A stretch of 14,607 nt of DNA, taken from NCBI GenBank assembly GCA_045114175.1, contig JBGUJZ010000036.1, positions 1-14,607 on the forward strand, in the 5' to 3' direction. The notes beneath the pieces were generated by a model. It worked only from the letters and a program-made list of their open reading frames with translations. It was not told where the DNA came from and ran no database searches. Origin of the DNA: Cacconaster sp045114175. Lineage in GTDB: Bacteria > Bacteroidota > Bacteroidia > Bacteroidales > UBA932. The position numbers and the translations under genes are program-made. Shown here piece after piece: positions 1 through 7,012 of this stretch (the first letter of the stretch is position 1; each line of letters begins with the position of its first letter).

Positions 1-138
1 GGGGCTCCGCTCACTTTGTTCGCTCCGTCCCTCCCAGCGTCTCCTGCGTCATTTGGCTTTGGAAAGCGAGCTTTCCTCCGCCAAATAACTTGTATCCGCC
101 GGGCCCCGTCCCGCTATATCTGTCCGCGGGTGGACAGA
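1..138 (+). repeat. Structured intergenic repeat, copy A (cut by the window edge)
   Basis: This stretch matches 11541-11671 in the same orientation. It contains a two-level hairpin: ATTTGGC (51-57), a 3-nt bulge, GGAAAGC (61-67), GA, GCTTTCC (70-76), a 3-nt bulge and GCCAAAT (80-86). The conserved single strand AACTTGTATCCG follows (87-98). A second hairpin has arms 119-125 and 132-138 with a 6-nt loop. A further small hairpin GGAGC-AAA-GCTCC sits at about 145-157. In the other copy the arms differ but still pair, so structure appears conserved. Open frames crossing it on both strands are low-complexity artefacts of the repeat. The left end is not visible, so full length is unknown. Confidence 0.8.
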
Positions 139-170
139 CCCTCTGGAGCAAAGCTCCCGAGGCCGACTCC

Positions 171-282
171 GCCGTGGCGGCTAACAATCTGTGAATCAGC
201 GAGAACATAAAAATCGGTCAGCGATATTGACTGACCGATTTTCAGCATTTAGCTAATGCTCAATCACTTATCTGCCACGCGG
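171..282. repeat. 110-bp nested palindromic element, copy 1
   Basis: The ends are inverted: GTGGCGGCTAAC on the left (174-185) and CTTATCTGCCAC on the right (267-278). The centre at about 226 coincides with the centre of a perfect 12-bp hairpin (210-242). A smaller hairpin AGCATT-TAGCT-AATGCT (244-260) lies between the main hairpin and the right end. The element begins 11 nt past the hsp20 stop codon. It aligns along most of its length with copy 2 at 11348-11457. No transposase gene or clear target duplication is visible. It may be a non-autonomous mobile element or an extended transcription-end structure; the sequence alone does not decide. Confidence 0.75.
210..242 (-). terminator. Intrinsic terminator of hsp20
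   Basis: A perfect 12-bp stem (210-221 with 231-242, AAAATCGGTCAG and its complement) encloses a 9-nt loop. Read on the minus strand the stem ends in a run of five T, so it suits termination of hsp20, whose stop lies about 50 nt upstream. Reading from the left it also has four T within the stem, so it may act in both directions. Confidence 0.8.
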
Positions 283-292
283 CTTTCGGCGA

Positions 293-724
293 TTATTGAA
301 CTGAAATCTGCTTGACGGGGTTGGGTTTCTCGACCTTGATGAGTTTCGGCAGGGTGATGTTGAGGACGCCGTGCTCGACCTTGGCTTCGATCTTTTCTGC
401 GTCAACATCATCCGGCAGCAGCAGGGTCTGCTGGAATTTCTCGTAGGAGAATTCGCGGCGCAGGTAGCGGCCGTGGTGTTTGTCGGATTTGTTCTCGGAT
501 TTCTTTTCCATCTCGATATGGAGGTTGTTCTCCTCATCCACATGGACCTTGAAATCTTCCTTGGTCAGACCCGGAGCGGCGAGCTCCACTTCATACTCTT
601 TGTCGTTTTCAATTACATTGATGGCCGGGGCCGTATAGGAGGTCCGTTCCATCCAGCTGTTGTCGAAGAAATCATTGAATATTTCGGGCAGCCAGCCATT
701 TGAAGTTCTTCTAACAGGTAACAT
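293..724 (-). CDS. Small heat shock protein, Hsp20/alpha-crystallin family
   Basis: This is a 143-residue cytoplasmic ATP-independent holdase chaperone that binds unfolding proteins. The N-terminal start MLPVRR...WLPEIFNDFFDN is the usual start of Bacteroidota Hsp20 proteins and supports the ATG at 724. The alpha-crystallin domain spans about residues 33-132 and includes the conserved GVL of the last strands (G119-L121). The C-terminal tail ends with an I-x-V motif (I140-V142), which in this family docks into neighbouring subunits during oligomer assembly. Length is normal. No convincing -7 TAnnTTTG box was found upstream, so the promoter, probably stress-controlled, is unassigned. The gene stands alone: its terminator is at 210-242 and the next gene upstream ends at 897. 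Confidence 0.95.
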   Translation of the reverse strand: MLPVRRTSNGWLPEIFNDFFDNSWMERTSYTAPAINVIENDKEYEVELAAPGLTKEDFKVHVDEENNLHIEMEKKSENKSDKHHGRYLRREFSYEKFQQTLLLPDDVDAEKIEAKVEHGVLNITLPKLIKVEKPNPVKQISVQ

Positions 725-762
725 AACGCAAAAACTTTAAAAGTTCCGGTTTCAGGCTGTGC

Positions 763-825
763 TGCAAGACCCTATTCCCGGGGTTCCTTCGCGGAACCAA
801 CAGAAGGTCCTGCAAACCCGGGACC
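763..825. repeat. Cluster of small overlapping inverted repeats
   Basis: Between hsp20 and the alpha-2-macroglobulin gene, GGTTCC-TTCGC-GGAACC forms a hairpin at 782-798. It is enclosed by TGCAAGACC (763-771) and GGTCCTGCA (806-814), which pair with one mismatch. GGTCC (806-810) could alternatively pair with GGACC (821-825). No T-run follows on either strand, so it is not a clear terminator. A role in processing or as a degenerate repeat is possible. The rest of 725-896 holds no gene that can be supported. Confidence 0.45.
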
Positions 826-856
826 AACGCACAAAAGATGGACGCTTTGTCACCCG

Positions 857-887
857 TAGGTGCCAAAAAGTCCATTTTAAGTGCCAA
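857..887 (-). repeat. Two direct copies of an element-end motif in the 3' region of the alpha-2-macroglobulin gene
   Basis: On the minus strand TTGGCACTTA (887-878) and TTGGCACCTA (866-857) follow the stop codon at once, the first only 9 nt after it. Both match the ends of the 110-bp element at 6198-6308. No matching inverted partner is visible about 110 bp away, so this may be a decayed or solo end. Confidence 0.5.
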
Positions 888-896
888 GTTGACCTG

Positions 897-3800
897 TTAT
901 TGCTTGATGCTGATAAGAGCCGGGCGATGGCGGTCGGTAGCGCGGTAGTGGTCGGCGTAGGTGCAGACGATCTCCGCGGGTGCGGCGATGAAGGTGCCGG
1001 CCTGGGTGACGCGGTACTCTTCCGTCAGCGTCAGTTTTTCCTCCGGATAGGCATCAAACAGGTATTCCGTGCGGTCCGAGCGGACGTTTCGGTAACCGCC
1101 GCGAGCCCCGGCATAACCGGAAATCTGGTTCACCGGCTGCAGGTTACCCGGTCGCGGTGCAGTGACCACCACAAAGCTGCGGTTTTCGTCACTGTGGAGG
1201 TTAAGGACGCTGCGGACAGTTTCACCCACGCGGAGTTTGGTGCCGCTGGCAAGGGAGGTCCACTTGCCGCTGCGCTTCACCTGCCACTGTCGCTCGATCT
1301 TCATTCCGTTGCCGGAGGCCTTGATCTGCTCGAAGGGCAGTTCTGCTGAGCTGCGGGCAATCAGAACGCGGGTCTCGAGCAGTTCGGGCGAGCCTTCACG
1401 GATGGAGGCAATGGCCATGGCGTAGGCCGGTTCTTCCGTCCATGCCTGCGTTTCGCGCTGCACCAGTAGCCAGAGTCGCACGCCGTCGGCGATATCAGCG
1501 GCAGTGACAGGCTCGGCCGTTCCGTCCGGCGGGACGGACGAACCCTGCCGGGAGAGTCCCGCCTTGCCGGATCCGGCCTCGCCTTCTCTCGCCGCAATAT
1601 CTCGCAGCACGTCACACATAAAGGTATGCGCGTAGGCCTCGCTCTCCATCAGGCCGCGCCAGGGCATCACCAGGTTCGGATAGTAGTAGCCGCCCGAAGG
1701 GTGCGCCACGGCGTAGTCCAGCAGGTTGACGGCCTCTTTCTCCAGGCTGCGGCGGAGCTTCTTCTCCGCAAAGAAGGTGAGGCCGAAGTGCTTAGCCAGG
1801 TCCACGCCCTGGTCGGAGGCGGTCATATTCAGCAGGGTGCGGGCACGGAGGGCGCGGTCGAAGAGGCTGCTGTAGTTGCGCTGTTCGCGGCGCGGATCCA
1901 GCCACTGATGGGCCTCTTCGTCGCGTGCGTACGAAGTTCTGCCCACGATGGGCAGTTCCGGGAAGAGGGATCTGATATAGAGATAGATAGGTATTGAGAT
2001 GCCACCTCTCCAGTACGGCGTGGTCTTGGTGCCCAGGCAGACCGCATCGAGGTACTGCAGCGCCTGCCGCGTCTCGCTGTCGCGCTTGTTGATGCGCGCA
2101 AAGCGGTCCAGCAGCATCGCGGTGACGTAGGGCGACGAATCCATTCCCTTCATCCAACCGTAGCCGCCGTCGGCATTGCGGCAAAGCGCGAGTTTCTGCG
2201 CCAGCGAATCGGTCGGCTGACCGAGCTGGGTCTTGACTAGCAGGGCATTGGCCAGCGAGATGGCATCTTCGCGCTCATAGCGGCAGAGGCGCTCTTCAAG
2301 CTGGTCGAGCAGCTGTGCAATCGTGCGCTCCTCGAAGACGATACTGCCCGGTGCGGCATTCTGGAACTGCTTGCGCAGCGACTCTTTGGCCGCGGCCAGG
2401 TCCTCTCCGCCGCGCAGCAGCATCGAGTGTGTTTCAGTAATCTGCTTGGATCGCGGCTGTACCGGGATGGCCAGCGAGAGGGCGTCGGTTGCGCCGTCGC
2501 TCGTGAAGGCCACCAGCACGCCCAGCGTATCGGTGATGCCGGCAGGAATCTCTACATCTTGGAAATCAACACCCAGCGTGTTTCCAGCCGCGACGGTCAG
2601 CTCTTTCGTGAGGGTCTTCAGCGGAGCGACGCCTGGCGTATAGCGCCCCTCATAGAGGCGCAGCGAAAGCTGTCCGTTCACCGGGATTTCAGAGGAGTTG
2701 GCAGCCGTAGCGGCAAAGGCGATACGGTCGCCTGCGTGCAGCACGGTCGGCGGCAACAGTCCCACCTTGACCGGCAGGGTCACGGTCATCAGCCGCTCTA
2801 CCACGGCGCTGCGCGCGCTCTTATCGTGTACCAGCGTCCGCACCACGAACTGCGACAGGCGGTCGGAAGCCTTGATGGTGAAGGAGAGGTTCCCCTCCGC
2901 ATCCGGATAGAGGAACGGCTCGAACGCCAGCACCGGCGCCAGGTCGGAGCGGAGGCTCTCGGGCTCGGGTTCAGCCGCGGATTCGTCTGCTACCAGATCG
3001 CCGCGCGTATCGGCCGACTTGGCCAATGCGTACATTGGCGCCATTTCATATTCGACGGAGTTTGCGCTGGCAACGGAACCCGAAGTCTCAACGCTTCGTG
3101 AAAAGAGCCGTTTTCGCCCGATTCCATAGGCGATGACCCGCACGTCTCCAAGCAACACATCGTCTGACGGCGTGACCCAAGTCATTCCGGTATTTCTCGC
3201 GGTGTTGGGAATGAAAAAATTGGAGCGGCCTTCATTTCCGAATGCCGTCCAGCGATTTACCCGTACCGCTTCCATGGCTTTGTCGTAGACCGTGGCAACA
3301 CCTTCAGTGCCAGGAAGGGTCTTAAGTGTAAGGGTTGCCATTGCTCCGGGGTTAATCCCCTCCGTAAACCGCACATAATCTGCAGGAATCGCCTGAGTGG
3401 GAACGGTATAGGCCAGCCGTCGGGAGACCCATCTCCAGTCTTTGAACCAGTGAATGGTGAGAATCAGGTTCTCCGACCATTCATTGTTGAGGCCAAAATC
3501 GATGGCCAGCAGAGAGTTCGGATCGCCAGGTTTGCCGGTAAGATGAATTCGCTTCGTAGCATAGCGAACGGTATGATTCAGCAGGTTGGTGCCCCAGAGT
3601 TCGGCAATAGCCCAGATGTCTCCTGCGCCTGCTCCGATCCGGGCGCTTACGCCCTTTCCGGGAAGCTTCTCCAGATACCAGTCAATGGGGGCATACACTG
3701 CCTGGTCATCCGCGGATATACGATAAATCTCGTGGGTAACCGTATTGTTATAAACCGTTCCAAGAGCGCTTGTAGCCACGACTTCTCCTTCAATCTTGAA

Positions 3801-6140
3801 TTCCCGCTCACTGAAACTGGAGAGGTCCATGGTCAGTTGCTCGCCAGCCGTAGAAGAACCTTTACGCACCGTGGCCCATCCTTCCGCACCGCGCGCTTTC
3901 AGTTGCCAGGAAACCGGGTGGTGCGTGTCGCTGCCATCCGGCGCCGGAACGGTAAAGCGGACGCGCAGTTGATCGTCTGAAACGACGGTATGGCTGCCCG
4001 AGGTTTGGCCACCACCGTGATTCTCGATCTTTGCGGAGAGGGACAAAGAACGGTTATAGTGACGGGAGAAGGTGCGCGTTTCTCCTTCGGCCGAGGTGAC
4101 GTCGAGTTGCAGGTATGCCCAATTGAGGGAATCTCGCAGCGTGATCGTAAATCTTCCGTTTTCGTCACAGCGGGTCTCCGCCTCTTTGCCGGAAGCCGTC
4201 CACTTGACCAGCGCCCCGGAGGCGGCATGGCCGGACAAATAAGTTACTTTGCCGAAGACCGTCAGGTCTTCGCCCGGAAGGGAAACTTCCGTCATGGGAT
4301 CAAAGGAAACATCGAACGTGGGGAGGACAATGTCTCCTACCGCACAGGAGGCGCTGGCCAGATATCGGCTCCCGCTGTAGAGAATCACCTGCCAGTTGCC
4401 GCCAGTGGCCTCATCGGGCAGGCGGAAACTGCCCGCCACGGAGCCAAAGGCGTTGGTTTGCAGCGTCAGGGTATCGCCTTTTGCATTCTTGGGGCCCTGC
4501 AGGACCGCTTTCAATTTCACCCCCTCCTTCAGGGTATGCTGCGTCCCGTCCTTCTCTTTCATCCAGGCAATCCCCTTGAACTGAATCGTTTCACCCCGCT
4601 GAACCACCGTATGGTCCAAGTAGAGCGCGCCGCGCATTCCGCTGTCCAGCTCTGCCTGATGGGCTGTTTTGCCTACTCGCCATGCCTGGGTCCGCCGGGC
4701 TTTCCCCGCCGAGTCGGTGGTGGTGACCCACCATTTCCAACGATGCAGGGAGTCGGCCATAATCTGCCTGAAAGATTCGGGCAGCGGTGTGAAACCGTCC
4801 ATTCGGAAGTCGGTTACCAGCGGGCGAAGCTTTTTCTCCGAAAAGACCGTATCGGTTCTTGCGACCCAGATGGAAAGGGAATCTACGGGCCGTCCCGTCT
4901 TGGAATCAGCCACATAGAATTCCACGAAGTTCTCCTCGTTGCGCAGAGCGACAGCCAGGGAATAGATTTCCTGGGTGCTGGAACTCTCTTCTACATGGCT
5001 TCCTTTTGAAGAGGTCTTCAGGCTATAATAACCATCCGGGACATCCGGCAGGGGAATCCGAACGGTATCCTTCAGATAGTAACGACAGGTGGGATTGTCT
5101 ACCGTCCGGCTCCAACTGAAATCTTTCCCTTTCAATTTGATTTTGGTGCCGGAAACATTTTGGAAGATCACCAACATAGAGGAATCGTTGAACTGAAGAT
5201 AGGTTTCCTTATAATCCAGAAAGTACTTGACGTCATAGACGTAGGCTCTGCGCGCCCCCTCATCCCCCTTTTTATAGAACTGCCGTTTATCCGCATCGAA
5301 TGCATCGCAGCGTTCTCGCAGTGCTCGACAGGGGGCATCGTCTGACAGTTCGTGCGCGTCGATCACCTGTTTTTCGTGACGGATCAGCCAGGCTTCGGCC
5401 AGCAGGGAGACGCCCCGGCCGGCATATTTTTCCTTGAAAGCTACATAACCGGCAGAGTCCGGAACGGCTAAATACTCGGCAAATTGTGAATAGGGGTACC
5501 GTCCTCCGAGTTCCTGCTGTAACAGGTTCTCCCAACGCTGTTTATCACTGACGGAAGAGGCGTCGGAGTATAGCAGTTTCCACAAAAGGAAAACATAGTC
5601 GTTGGCAATCTCTTTTGCCGGGGGATAATCGTAGTCGGAATACCAGGGAGAACTTCTCCTCATGCGCAACGCATCAGCATGATTCAGAACCGCATCTTCC
5701 ATCCGCTGCTGCTGGTAATTCTCGAAGTACCACTGATTGTAATCCAGGCAACTCTCGAGGATATAACCCTTTTCTTCCAGCTCTTTCTTAAGGGCGTTCC
5801 GCTCGGACTCGCTATCTTTCCAATTTCGGTTTTCCCTGAGAACGACCAATTTGGCCCCTGCCTTATAATAGTCTTTGGAAAAACCGCCCTCCGCTGCCAT
5901 CCGTTTGATCTGCAGCAGCGCGGATTCCCGATCAGCGTACCTTGTAGACAAATCGTAGATCTCCCACAGGTCTTTCAACATCCGTTTCTGCGACCGGGTC
6001 ATCGTCGCGTAAGGGTCAACCGGTATTTGCGCCACGGTTACCGCAGCCTTCGAATCCGTTTGCGCCGATGCCACCGCCGGTGCGAGCAGAAATACCATAA
6101 CCGCCACGAAAGCCACTTTCAGAAAGAATCCCCGTTTCAT
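897..6140 (-). CDS. Exported alpha-2-macroglobulin family protein without thioester
   Basis: This is a 1747-residue envelope protein. It starts with a type I signal peptide (basic MKRG, hydrophobic core, likely cut after AVASA near residue 26). No lipobox cysteine is present, so it is probably periplasmic. An N-terminal helical region of about 300 residues is followed by beta-rich macroglobulin domains. An MG2-like segment (LYLDHTVVQRGETIQFKGI) lies near residue 510 and the LPTFDVSFDP segment near 610. The A2M-domain signature FEPFLYPDAEGNLSF lies near 1075, and the alpha/alpha-toroid (GGYGWM) near 1324. A C-terminal bait/receptor-like beta domain ends in AGTFIAAPAEIVCTYAD. The CxEQ thioester expected just before the toroid is absent; the region reads ERLCRYERED. 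Bacterial relatives are thought to trap or inhibit proteases, but that role is inferred here. The usual partner pbpC is not in the window. It is probably transcribed alone from 6169-6176. Confidence 0.88.
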   Translation of the reverse strand: MKRGFFLKVAFVAVMVFLLAPAVASAQTDSKAAVTVAQIPVDPYATMTRSQKRMLKDLWEIYDLSTRYADRESALLQIKRMAAEGGFSKDYYKAGAKLVVLRENRNWKDSESERNALKKELEEKGYILESCLDYNQWYFENYQQQRMEDAVLNHADALRMRRSSPWYSDYDYPPAKEIANDYVFLLWKLLYSDASSVSDKQRWENLLQQELGGRYPYSQFAEYLAVPDSAGYVAFKEKYAGRGVSLLAEAWLIRHEKQVIDAHELSDDAPCRALRERCDAFDADKRQFYKKGDEGARRAYVYDVKYFLDYKETYLQFNDSSMLVIFQNVSGTKIKLKGKDFSWSRTVDNPTCRYYLKDTVRIPLPDVPDGYYSLKTSSKGSHVEESSSTQEIYSLAVALRNEENFVEFYVADSKTGRPVDSLSIWVARTDTVFSEKKLRPLVTDFRMDGFTPLPESFRQIMADSLHRWKWWVTTTDSAGKARRTQAWRVGKTAHQAELDSGMRGALYLDHTVVQRGETIQFKGIAWMKEKDGTQHTLKEGVKLKAVLQGPKNAKGDTLTLQTNAFGSVAGSFRLPDEATGGNWQVILYSGSRYLASASCAVGDIVLPTFDVSFDPMTEVSLPGEDLTVFGKVTYLSGHAASGALVKWTASGKEAETRCDENGRFTITLRDSLNWAYLQLDVTSAEGETRTFSRHYNRSLSLSAKIENHGGGQTSGSHTVVSDDQLRVRFTVPAPDGSDTHHPVSWQLKARGAEGWATVRKGSSTAGEQLTMDLSSFSEREFKIEGEVVATSALGTVYNNTVTHEIYRISADDQAVYAPIDWYLEKLPGKGVSARIGAGAGDIWAIAELWGTNLLNHTVRYATKRIHLTGKPGDPNSLLAIDFGLNNEWSENLILTIHWFKDWRWVSRRLAYTVPTQAIPADYVRFTEGINPGAMATLTLKTLPGTEGVATVYDKAMEAVRVNRWTAFGNEGRSNFFIPNTARNTGMTWVTPSDDVLLGDVRVIAYGIGRKRLFSRSVETSGSVASANSVEYEMAPMYALAKSADTRGDLVADESAAEPEPESLRSDLAPVLAFEPFLYPDAEGNLSFTIKASDRLSQFVVRTLVHDKSARSAVVERLMTVTLPVKVGLLPPTVLHAGDRIAFAATAANSSEIPVNGQLSLRLYEGRYTPGVAPLKTLTKELTVAAGNTLGVDFQDVEIPAGITDTLGVLVAFTSDGATDALSLAIPVQPRSKQITETHSMLLRGGEDLAAAKESLRKQFQNAAPGSIVFEERTIAQLLDQLEERLCRYEREDAISLANALLVKTQLGQPTDSLAQKLALCRNADGGYGWMKGMDSSPYVTAMLLDRFARINKRDSETRQALQYLDAVCLGTKTTPYWRGGISIPIYLYIRSLFPELPIVGRTSYARDEEAHQWLDPRREQRNYSSLFDRALRARTLLNMTASDQGVDLAKHFGLTFFAEKKLRRSLEKEAVNLLDYAVAHPSGGYYYPNLVMPWRGLMESEAYAHTFMCDVLRDIAAREGEAGSGKAGLSRQGSSVPPDGTAEPVTAADIADGVRLWLLVQRETQAWTEEPAYAMAIASIREGSPELLETRVLIARSSAELPFEQIKASGNGMKIERQWQVKRSGKWTSLASGTKLRVGETVRSVLNLHSDENRSFVVVTAPRPGNLQPVNQISGYAGARGGYRNVRSDRTEYLFDAYPEEKLTLTEEYRVTQAGTFIAAPAEIVCTYADHYRATDRHRPALISIKQ

Positions 6141-6168
6141 AATCTTCAGCGTTTTGAGTTCCAGTCTT

Positions 6169-6176
6169 CAAAGATA
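6169..6176 (-). promoter_or_regulatory. Probable -7 element for the alpha-2-macroglobulin gene
   Basis: Minus-strand TATCTTTG is a perfect match to the Bacteroidota -7 consensus TAnnTTTG, 29-36 nt before the start codon. No good -33 TTTG is found at the usual distance. The left end of a 110-bp palindromic element (6198) lies in the -33 region. Confidence 0.6.
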
Positions 6177-6197
6177 CGAATATTAGGCCAAAAAGCA

Positions 6198-6308
6198 CCT
6201 TGGCGCTTAACTATTTGACTGACAGGAGATAACGCAAAGTGCTACCCCCGTTGGAAGGGGGTAGCACTTTAAGCAATGTGCAGTGTATCAGAAGGATAGG
6301 TGCCAAGG
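6198..6308. repeat. 110-bp nested palindromic element, copy 4
   Basis: The inverted ends are CCTTGGCGCTTA (6198-6209) and TAGGTGCCAAGG (6297-6308), differing at two positions when paired. The length is 111 bp and the centre (6253) is exactly the centre of the perfect 14-bp hairpin at 6236-6270. The hairpin sequence is unrelated to those of the other copies, but the layout is the same. It lies between the flavodoxin 3' end and the alpha-2-macroglobulin promoter. Confidence 0.65.
6236..6270 (-). terminator. Strong intrinsic terminator after the flavodoxin gene
   Basis: A perfect 14-bp stem (AAAGTGCTACCCCC at 6236-6249 with its complement at 6257-6270) has a 7-nt loop. The minus-strand 3' arm ends in TTTGCGTTA, a modest T-tract. 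It separates the flavodoxin/acyltransferase operon from the alpha-2-macroglobulin gene. The stem is nearly symmetric, so it could work in both directions. Confidence 0.8.
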
Positions 6309-6361
6309 CTGTCGGCTTGGGGGAGGAGCCCCGGGACTCTTCTCCTGGCTGTCGGCTCGGG
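6307..6361. repeat. Direct repeat pair GGCTGTCGGCTYGGG
   Basis: Two 15-bp copies at 6307-6321 and 6347-6361 differ at one base and are 40 bp apart, just downstream of the flavodoxin stop codon. A small GGGG-AGGAG-CCCC hairpin lies between them. The first copy overlaps the right end of the palindromic element by 2 bp. No function is apparent. Confidence 0.6.
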
Positions 6362-6367
6362 CCTTGC

Positions 6368-6970
6368 CTACAGGCTCTCCACCCACTTGCGGATGTCGGC
6401 CTCGGAAGCGCGGTTGAGGAGGGCGCCCTCTTTCCAGTTGAGGGCAGGGTACTGCTTGCGGAAGTCGGCGCAGGCCTTCTTGATGTTGCTGCCGCCGGAG
6501 GTGGCGAAGAAGATCACCGTCTTGCCACTGAAGTCGTAGGTATCCAGGAAGGTGTTGATGATGGTCGGCGCGGTGTACCACCAGACGGGGAACCCGATAA
6601 AGATGCGCTCGTAGCTGCCAGCCTCCTCCAGGTCGGCGACGAATGCCGGGCGGGAGGTCGGGTCCGCCATCTCTACCGAGCTGCGGGACTTGCGGTTACG
6701 CCAGTTGAGGTCGGCGTTGGTATAGGGGACTTCCGGGCGGATTTCGTAGAGGGTTCCGCCGGTTACGGCAGCGAGTTTCACGGCAATGGCGCGCGTGGTT
6801 CCGGTAGCGGAAAAGTAGGCGACGAGCGTTTTCATAGCAGGGGTAGTTTGAGGGTTCTGAGATTTGACGGTTTTTTTAGCGGCATTTCGGCCGGCGTTCT
6901 GTCCGAGTGCCGATACAGGCGCGCACACGGCAATCGCCAGCAGCGCCAAAATAGTGAGGATACGTCTCAT
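6368..6970 (-). CDS. Flavodoxin-family FMN protein with signal peptide
   Basis: This is a 200-residue protein. Residues 47-200 form a flavodoxin fold, with the FMN phosphate loop S54-A-T-G-T-T59. The stretch YTNADLNWRNRKSRSSVEM and the following RPAF are typical of the Flavodoxin_4-type family. Such proteins bind FMN and carry electrons or act as NAD(P)H:quinone reductases. Unusually, residues 1-23 form a hydrophobic export signal (MRRILTILALLAIAVCAPVSALG), followed by a polar linker to a second methionine, M46 (codon 6833-6835), which opens the flavodoxin domain. A lipobox is not supported because the residue before C16 is Val. Translation from 6970 gives an exported form; starting at M46 would give a cytoplasmic one. 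It lies 42 bp after the acyltransferase gene with no promoter box between, so co-transcription is likely. Confidence 0.88.
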   Translation of the reverse strand: MRRILTILALLAIAVCAPVSALGQNAGRNAAKKTVKSQNPQTTPAMKTLVAYFSATGTTRAIAVKLAAVTGGTLYEIRPEVPYTNADLNWRNRKSRSSVEMADPTSRPAFVADLEEAGSYERIFIGFPVWWYTAPTIINTFLDTYDFSGKTVIFFATSGGSNIKKACADFRKQYPALNWKEGALLNRASEADIRKWVESL

Positions 6971-7012
6971 AGATATGTGGTTTTCACAGCCGGCAGCGGT
7001 GAGCGGTCCGGG

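Noticed and set aside
11..210. Short frames of about 65 codons on both strands at the left edge
   Set aside because: They are produced by the structured repeat; the similar peptide FLRQITCIRRAP appears again at copy B because the DNA is repeated.
782..798. GGTTCC hairpin as terminator of the alpha-2-macroglobulin gene
   Set aside because: The stem is short and no T-run follows on the minus strand.
3990..5009. 339-codon open frame opposite the alpha-2-macroglobulin gene
   Set aside because: It is antisense to a well-supported gene and has no domain, start signal or promoter.
6307..6361. CRISPR-like repeats
   Set aside because: There are only two 15-bp copies, with no array and no cas genes.
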